Source: Ministeria vibrans ATCC 50519 (lineage: Eukaryota > Opisthokonta > Filasterea). Taken from it: a DNA stretch of 25,000 nt. The position numbers and the translations under genes were made by a program. The stretch spans positions 1 through 25,000 of the forward strand of contig CALSCP010000277.1 in assembly GCA_943704425.1 (NCBI GenBank), written 5' to 3'. Each line of letters begins with the position of its first letter. Position 1 is the first letter of the stretch. Below the pieces are notes generated by a model. The model made no database searches. It was not told the origin of the DNA and saw only the letters and a list, made by a program, of their open reading frames with translations. Positions 18,901 through 25,000 of this stretch are shown piece by piece.

Positions 18901-21900
18901 AGCCAATTGTTCGAGAGGACCACGTTGCGCAGACTGTGAATGCCTTGGAAGGCTTCCGCAGGCACGCTGGTGAGTTGCATGCCCGAAATACTGAGGGTCT
19001 CGAGCGCCGTCAGCTGTCGAAGTGCTTCGAGTGGATACTCTGAGAGCAGATTGCGATCGATGCGGAGGACCCGAAGGGAGCGCAAGCCATTAAAGGTATC
19101 GGGTGGCAAGTCTGAGATATAATTGTCGACGAGAGATAGACGCTCGAGAGAGCGCATGGACTGGAACAGACCGACGGGCAACGTGGCAAGGCCTGTCTCG
19201 TTGAGAGACAGGTCAAGGAGGTTGACGAGCGTTGTGGCAATGGCACTGATGGAGTCGCCCACGGGATTGGCATCGAGCACGAGCTGGTGGAGGGCGTACA
19301 TCGAGGCAAAATCGGCGGGGACAAGCTTGGAGATGTTGCAGAAGCTCAAGGAGAGCGTCTCAAGAGAGTAGAGGGAGCGCAACGCGACGGGAAACTCCAT
19401 CAGGGGATTTTCATTGAGATTGAGATTCACTACAAAAACAGAGAAATTAATACGAAATTTAATACAGAATAATGCGGATGAATCACGTAATAATTATAAT
19501 AATTAATTTATTTATTTAATAATAATAATATTATTATTAATTTTATCATTATTATTATTATTATTATGATTATTATTATTATAATTATTATTATTATTAT
19601 TATTATTATTATAATAATAATAATAATAATAATTAATAATTTATAGATAAAAGAAGAAGCCCACAATCTCAAAGTATAAATAGAAAGAAACGATCAAGAA
19701 ACATTACAAACCAAAATTGTTCCATACTGAGTCCATTGAGAATGTCTTTCGGAAAGAGATTATCGTCGAGCTTGACAATGTTGTTTCGCGAGAGGTCGAT
19801 ACTGCGGATGTTGACAAGGGAAGTAAAGGCATCGGCGGGAAGACTGGGAATTTCGGTGTCACTGAGGGACAGAACGCGCAGCTCGGAGAGGGAGGAAGCG
19901 CGCAGGGCAGAGGGATACGCTTGCAAAGGATTACTGTCCAGCAGTAGTTCGGTAAGTGCTATCGACTGATTGAAGAGGTCCGGTGGAAGCGTTGGTTCTT
20001 CCAGCTCATTGAACCGCAAATCAAGCAAAATCAAATTTGGCAAATTTTGAAGAGCTATCCAGGCGATAAAATAAAGTAAATAATTAGTAATGATTCAATA
20101 ATTATTATAATTATTATTAATTGTTTCTTATTATTATTATATACAAAACTTACTTGAAGGAGGGAGAACGGAGATTTGGGTGCCGGCGAGGAGAAGAACC
20201 TGCAGAGTAACGAGCCTGGACTGGAGCAGAAATTCCGGAAAGCAACCAAGTGGATTACCCTCGAGATCCAAAAGCGAGATGGACCGATGGCGTGAGCCAA
20301 AGAGAAAGGGTGGAATAGAACTACAGGAAAGATTGTTCGAGTGCAAGTTTACTTCCAAGAGGCTTGGCATGGCGGCAAAGGCGTCGGTGGGAATACGCGA
20401 CAGACGACAATTTCGAAGGGAGATGTGCTCAATGTACTCGAGAGAGGTGGTTGTGAGCTGGAGAGCACGGGGAAAATTGAGAAAAGGATTGTTGTCAAGC
20501 ACGAGGGTTGTAGGACGACTTGTGTTGCTTGCAAATGCGTCCGGATCAACGGAATTTTCGTTCAACTGGTTCGAGGAGAGATCCAACAGGCGAAGAGAAG
20601 CCATAGCGGCAATGATGTGAGCGGGTAGCTCCAGTAGACCGGCGTTGCGCAAGTCAAGTGTGCTCAGCTGGCCAAAGGTGGAGTTGAGGAGACCGGCAGG
20701 AAAGCGACCGAGGGGATTACTCTCGAGGCTGAGCCACACAAGGGTGTCGGCCAAAGGCTGGAGGGTGGAGGAGCCGAGGGACTCGCTAGAGAGTTGATTG
20801 GACGCCAAATTGAGGTGCTGGAGCGAAGTGAGATTGGCAAAGGGTGACTGTCCCAGATAGTGGAGGAGCGTTGAGTTGAGCACAAGAGTACTGAGGACTG
20901 GCAGCGATGCGTGACTGACGGCCTTGGGAAAGGTGCCCAGAGGATTACCATCGAGGTAGAGGTGCGAAAGACGAGAGTTACTTTCAAAGAGCGTCGAGGG
21001 AAGAAGCGCTTCTTGAAGAAGAGCGCCATGCGATGCCTTGAAGTTGTTCGACAGACTGAGTTGTTGAAGGAAAGGCATGGCAGCAAAGGCAGAAGAGGGA
21101 AATGCGAAAATTTGAGCGGAGGCAAGAGAGAGAATGGTGAGCGACGAGAGAGACTGAATTTGCGTAGGAAATGAACGCAAGGGATTTCCATTGAGGTAGA
21201 GGGTGTGCAAATGGGGGAGACCATCAAAAGCGAGGGGGTCGATGCTGCTCGATGACAGCTGGTTGTCGCTAAGAGCGAGCAATGTCAACGCGGGGAGCAT
21301 TGCAAAAGCTCGAGCAGTGACGTTGCGCAGATTTGTTTCGCTGAGCGCAAGTAACGAGAGGGAGGGTAACAGCAAAGGCAGGTTGAGATCGAGCGTACTG
21401 GTGAGAACATTGCCCGAGAAAATGAGAGTGGTCAAATTGTGATGGCGTGTTCCGTTGAGCACGCCGGGTGGGAGACCCTCGAGGACATTGCCCTGCAACG
21501 AGAGATAGGATAGCGACGAGAGGGAGGCAAAGGACTCGGAAGAAATGCCACCGTTGGAGAGGCCCGCATAGCCAAGGTCCAGGTGCGAGAGTGACGCGAG
21601 TTGGGAATCGCGCAGCGCGTTGGGCACGACACCGAGAGGATTGCGAGCCAACGAGAGGTGTTGAAGGGAGGCGACGCCATCAAAGAGATTTTGCGGTAAC
21701 TCAAAGAGCTGGTTTCCCGAGAGGTCGAGCGAGGACAATTGGGGCATGTGGTGGAAGGAAAAATTAGCGTTGAGTGACCTGAGATTTGTGTTGCTAATGT
21801 TTAGGGCACGCATGAGGGGAAAGGATGTGGTTGCAAGCGACGAAGGAAGGCGGCCGAGGGGATTGCCGCTGAGGTCAAGTGAAACAAGCTGAGTGGCATT

Positions 21901-22593
21901 CTGGAAGGCGCCCGGAGCAAGTGAGCCGTTGGTGGCGCCGGTGAGCTCGTTGAAGGCAAGAGAGAGAGTGGTCAGGTTGGAAAGCGTGCTCAGGCTCGTC
22001 TCGCCAAGTGTGTGCAAGCGGGTGAAGGACAAATCAAGACGAGTGATGGAGGCAGCGTGACGTGTGGACAGAACGGAGGGGAACGATGCGAGAGGGTTGT
22101 CGTTGAGGAGGAGGGTGGAGAGACGAGTGTTGTTGAAGGCATTGGGTGAAAAATATTGAGCGCGAATCAAGTTTGCCCCAAGCGACAGGAACTGCAGTTT
22201 GGGGTTGTGTGCAAAGGCATTGGCGGGTACGTTGCGGACTCGCGAGGCAGTGAGGGTAAGGGTGGTGAGGTTGGGGGCGTTTGAAATAAAATTGGAGGGA
22301 AAGCATTCCAAGGGATTGAAGAAGAGATTGAGGGTTGTGAGCGAGGAGAACGGCAAGAGAGACGCCTGTTCGAGGCTGGAGCAGGTGAGGAAATTGTCTG
22401 AGAGATCGAGCGTGGCGACGACGTGAGCGACAGCCGAGAAGTCTGGGAGTTGACGCAAGAAGTGGCGTGCACAATCAACGGTAAGCGTCGGAGTGGGCGT
22501 ACATTGGCACACGGTGCAGACAGGAGGCTGTTGCGCAGCAAGACAGGCCAGAGGAGCAACGACGAGAAGAGCTAGGCTTGTGAACAGAATCAT
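15921..22593 (-). CDS. LRR receptor kinase with Cys-rich stalk and split activation segment
   Basis: Minus exons 22593-20154, 20054-19728, 19429-18415, 18156-15921; 6018 nt, 2005 aa. Residues 1-20 or so are a signal peptide (MILFTSLALLVVAPLACLAA). A Cys cap (CTVCQCTP) and a very long run of leucine-rich repeats of about 24 residues (LxxLxLxxNPLxxFP) extend to about 1255. Residues about 1298-1450 are Cys-rich and EGF/laminin-like (GPNCQYVFLCEG, CSGHGTC, CRCDSPYL). A transmembrane helix spans about 1470-1490 (IVGSIAGLLLIALVALVVY), followed by YRRHAEKRR. The kinase has VGVGGGGKVLEATW, VAVKE (K near 1555), HRDLKLDN (near 1676), DFGE (near 1703) and APEL (near 1888). HRDLKxxN indicates Ser/Thr or TKL type, not a classical tyrosine kinase. 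About 180 residues separate DFG and APE; most kinases have 20-35. It is probably a surface receptor; the ligand is unknown. The exon 2 donor (GTATGG at 19727) was chosen by phase and LRR spacing. Confidence 0.93.
19495..19642. repeat. (TTA/TAA)n block in receptor-kinase intron 2
   Basis: Nearly pure A/T trinucleotide repeats with inverted symmetry fill about half of the 298-nt intron 19430-19727. Nothing coding is present. Confidence 0.9.
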
Positions 22594-23021
22594 GCAAACA
22601 GAGCGAGGAGAATTGAAAGGAAGTTGAAAGTCCCTAGGCGGACTAAGGAGCTAGGGAGGCCGAGTGGAGGGGACAGAGGAGGGAGCAGTAGGAGTCGGGA
22701 GAGTTCAGATGTGGACTACGGAGTAGCGAGTGCACCTGGTTAGTAGAGTGAGGAGCAAAATAATTGATGCATAATAAATGATTGTATATTGTATATTTAT
22801 ATATTAATTTTTTTTTCTGATTTTTCACTGACTCAAAGTGAATTATAACAAGATACCTTTGTATCTTCAAGCAAGGGCTCTGTTTGCGAACCACGGTCGC
22901 AGCTTGTCGGCTGCCATGTACAAGACGCGTCGCTTTGACCGTTGTCATCGTTTAGGTGTCAAAATGAAAACATATTATTTTCTAAAAAACGACGTGAGAA
23001 ATGTCTTGCAAGGATTAAGAG

Positions 23022-23068
23022 CGACAACTGACAAGTGACAAGTCTGTCAACTGTCAAGTGACAAGTGC
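23022..23068. repeat. Degenerate GACAA(C/G)TGACAAGT repeats
   Basis: Units of GACAACT, GACAAGT and GTCAACT alternate over about 47 bp, giving direct and partly inverted short repeats. No function is apparent. Confidence 0.75.
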
Positions 23069-23258
23069 AGGACTGAAGGTTAGAAGGCATCGAGCAACAA
23101 CTTATAAAAAGCATAGTCAAGTGAGTCATTATTTGATTGGTTGTAGGTATAAAATTTGGATCAGTCGACGTTCTTGACAAGACACTGAAGACAGACTTTT
23201 GACAGACAGGGAGACACCCTACTCACTACTGACCCTAGCTAGTAGCTAATAGCTATGA

Positions 23259-23287
23259 GAGTTTGCAAGGCGGTCTGGCTGTGTCTT
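23259..23287. repeat. 29-bp exact repeat shared with 15110-15138
   Basis: Starts GAGTTTGCAAGG and ends GGCTGTGTCTT; it is identical over 29 bases to a segment of the truncated duplicate at 15077-15168, in the same orientation. Flanks differ. Confidence 0.85.
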
Positions 23288-23459
23288 TGCGACTGAAGCA
23301 AAGTCGCTCACATGACGTCGAGAAACACCGCGAACGTCGGTAATGGGCGCATTGGTCACTCTAAGAGACAAGAGTCTAAGTGAGTCTCTAACTCTCGAAC
23401 AACTCTCAAACAATAAAAAAAATAAAATAAAAAAAATAAAAAATGCCGGAAATAAATGC

Positions 23460-23469
23460 AAAAAAAAAA
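23460..23469 (-). terminator. Pol III terminator of permuted tRNA-Lys, copy 2
   Basis: Ten T in the minus strand follow the trailer AGTGG of copy 2, as in copy 1. Confidence 0.75.
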
Positions 23470-23474
23470 CCACT

Positions 23475-23554
23475 CTCGAACCGGCGACCGCAAGATTAAG
23501 AGTCTTGTGCTCTACCGACTGAGCTAGCCGGGCTTATAACAGCCCGACGCCGGG
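23475..23554 (-). tRNA. Circularly permuted tRNA-Lys(CUU), copy 2, split in the T loop
   Basis: Minus strand: the 3' part is 23554-23541 (C60 to U73), the spacer 23540-23534 (GTTATAA), and the 5' part 23533-23475 (G1 to G59). All 73 mature positions equal copy 1, including anticodon CTT and both boundaries. The spacer differs from copy 1 (7 nt against 6), so the intervening sequence has drifted while both halves have not. That is expected for a working permuted gene and less so for random tRNA debris. It sits between the receptor kinase and the SNF2 gene, divergent from the latter. Confidence 0.88.
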
Positions 23555-23617
23555 TATTTGGTGATTTTCAGGTAGATGAAGGGTTTTCCCAAAAAGTGCT
23601 ATTTAACCTTATTTTCA
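23555..23617 (-). promoter_or_regulatory. Conserved upstream block and leader of permuted tRNA-Lys, copy 2
   Basis: Equals 5072-5134 except for one base (GGGAAAACCC against GGGAAAAACC). It includes the TTAAATAG element and the leader segment that pairs with the trailer. The match ends where the unique flank begins, marking the edge of the duplicated unit. Confidence 0.65.
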
Positions 23618-23822
23618 CGTGTACTTTCAAAATTTCTGTGTTGACAGAATTCGTCGCTGTACTTAACAGTAACCTTTTCAGGTCACTAAACAATGATGCG
23701 CTACTCTCCAGCAGAGTTTTGAATGAATGTGGTAGCGATATATATAAGTTGAAATTTTCGATGCTTTGCGCACACACACACACAGTTTTTGAACTAGAAT
23801 CTGATTATTCTTTTCTTCTTCT

Positions 23823-24867
23823 ATGAAACGAACAACATTGTTCTCTCGCGTTGACCGAGCAGGGGCGCAGACGCTCAACGACGAAAGCGACGACGAGAGC
23901 GACGAGGACGAAGCACGGCGTCAAGAGCAACTTGCCCAGCGACGCAAGGAGGCAAAGGAGCGAATGAGACGCCAGCTTGAGGCGGAAGAAGCCAGGCGCA
24001 AGGGACTTGTGAGTGGTGCTAGTGATGCCAACGAAGAAGGTAAGAGAACAGACACACACAATACAAACAAAAGGGAAATGTTGATTGGTAGCAGACGAGA
24101 AGGACAACGACGACGAGAAGGACGACGCTGCCATGATTGAACTGGCGGCTACGCGGCTCATTAAGCGCCGGCAACAAGTAACTGCGCAACGTGCGCAGCG
24201 TGAGGAGCGTTTCGGCGGCACCTGCGAAGACAACAACACCGACTTGATCTTGAATCGTCCTGGACATCCGACCAGGAAGAGAAAGGAGTCTGACCGGGAT
24301 GAGGGCGGACCGATCAGCGGCGCGGGTGGTGGTCCTGACGGGGGTGATGGGAAGGAGCTGCAGGGAGACGATGATGACGACTTTTTGGTCATGGAAGTGT
24401 ACGAGACTGAGTCGAAGAAAAGGAAAGCGCGCACTGCTTCAGGTGCGAGGCGCAGCAAGGCAAAAACAGCAGTTGAAAATGACGTGAACGTGAGCAGCGT
24501 GGACGATTTGAAGACTGCTACCAAGTCTGGGGACAAAGCGGCAGTCAAGGTGGCGAAATCCGCACAGCAACGAGAGGCGCTGCGCTTCAGCAATGTGACT
24601 TTTCTCGACGAGTTGCCCGACTACACTCAAGTGGAAGAGCGGGACGACTATCTTGCAGACGCTAGTGTGCGCATTCCAACACTATGTGGAGTTGTTCCGC
24701 CAGCCGAAGACGCCCCCTTTGTGCTGGATGCCGGTCGTAACATTTCCGTGCCCGCCTCTATCAGTCGATACTTACGCTCTTACCAGCGCGAAGGCATTCA
24801 ATTTTTATGGGGACGTCTTGCCAAAGCAACAGGAGGAATTCTTGCCGATGACATGGGATTGGGAAAG
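23823..24867 (+). CDS. SNF2-family DNA translocase, ERCC6L2-like (5' part only)
   Basis: Exons 23823-24039 and 24095-24867 give the first 330 residues; the gene continues beyond the window. The N-terminus is acidic then strongly charged (DESDDESDEDEARRQEQLAQ, then an Arg/Glu-rich helix likely to form a coiled coil), followed by Lys-rich and acidic low-complexity sequence. The SNF2 ATPase begins at about residue 295: SRYLRSYQREGIQFLWGRLA and GGILADDMGLGK, the Walker A motif, cut by an intron right after GLGK. The YLRxYQREG plus DDMGLGK pattern is closest in my memory to ERCC6L2, a transcription- and replication-linked repair translocase. ERCC6 or another SNF2 group remains possible because the helicase C half is not visible. 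Intron 1 is 55 nt. Confidence 0.85.
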
Positions 24868-24884
24868 GTACAGTACCTGAATAC

Positions 24885-24885
<1 letters not shown>

Positions 24886-24958
<73 letters not shown>

Positions 24959-24980
24959 TTATTATTATTATTGTTATTCA
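24886..24980. repeat. (TTA)n microsatellite in SNF2 intron 2
   Basis: About 30 TTA units starting 18 nt after the GTACAG donor; the intron is still open at the window end. Confidence 0.9.
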
Positions 24981-25000
24981 ATTTTTTTTTATTAATTTTA

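Larger units (their letters stand above)
22594..23459. other. Spacer upstream of the receptor kinase
   Basis: A purine-rich stretch at 22612-22740 adjoins the receptor ATG and is probably its 5' UTR and promoter region. Then follow AT-rich sequence, a block of CAAGTGACAAGT-type repeats (23022-23068), the short shared repeat at 23259-23287, and an A-rich stretch at 23412-23469. Short open frames are present but none looks like a gene. Confidence 0.45.

Noticed and set aside
20664-21767. Overlapping long frames antisense to or shifted from the LRR region
   Set aside because: They are shadows of the regular LRR codon pattern; only the receptor frame shows LxxLxLxxN repeats.

Overview
The window reads as nuclear DNA of a unicellular, probably heterotrophic eukaryote. 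Seven recognisable protein genes are broken by about 38 short GT-AG introns. Introns and spacers carry long homopolymers and (CA)n, (TTC)n and (TTA)n tracts. The products are eukaryote-specific: VPS29, the TYW4/TYW5 wybutosine enzymes, primase small subunit, dynactin ARP10, VMP1, an LRR receptor kinase and an ERCC6L2-like SNF2 protein. Dynactin argues against a land plant or green alga. I could not place the lineage further.

Layout. 1-55: C-terminal end of an unidentified + strand gene that overlaps VPS29 tail to tail. 52-1359 (-): VPS29, six exons, 182 aa. 1360-1501: divergent promoter region. 1502-4573 (+): a TYW4-TYW5 fusion, 961 aa, with a tandem duplication over one splice acceptor. 5072-5229 (+): permuted tRNA-Lys(CUU), copy 1. 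5510-8038 (-): DNA primase small subunit, 11 exons. 8225-10569 (-): ARP10, eight exons, with a possible ninth upstream. 10570-12384: spacer with no confident gene. 12385-14943 (-): VMP1, nine exons. 15077-15898 (+): decayed gene fragments with a duplicated 3' end. 15921-22593 (-): 2005-aa LRR/Cys-rich/TM/kinase receptor. 22594-23459: spacer. 23460-23617 (-): permuted tRNA-Lys(CUU), copy 2. 23823 onward (+): N-terminal part of an ERCC6L2-like SNF2 translocase that runs off the window.

The most notable item is the pair of tRNA-Lys(CUU) genes. In both, the 3' part of the tRNA (C60 to the discriminator U73) lies upstream of the 5' part (G1 to G59), separated by 6-7 nt. The split falls inside the T loop. 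The halves rejoin to a perfect 73-nt cloverleaf. Leader and trailer can pair so that two 3-nt bulges flank a 4-position helix exactly at the predicted junction, as expected for a bulge-helix-bulge substrate. The two copies are inverted, about 18.3 kb apart, identical in every mature position, and share 63 nt of upstream sequence with one substitution.

The protein genes do not form a pathway; they are neighbouring housekeeping and signalling genes. The fused TYW4-TYW5 gene joins two late wybutosine steps on tRNA-Phe in one polypeptide. More than half of the inferred introns begin GTAC rather than GTRAG.
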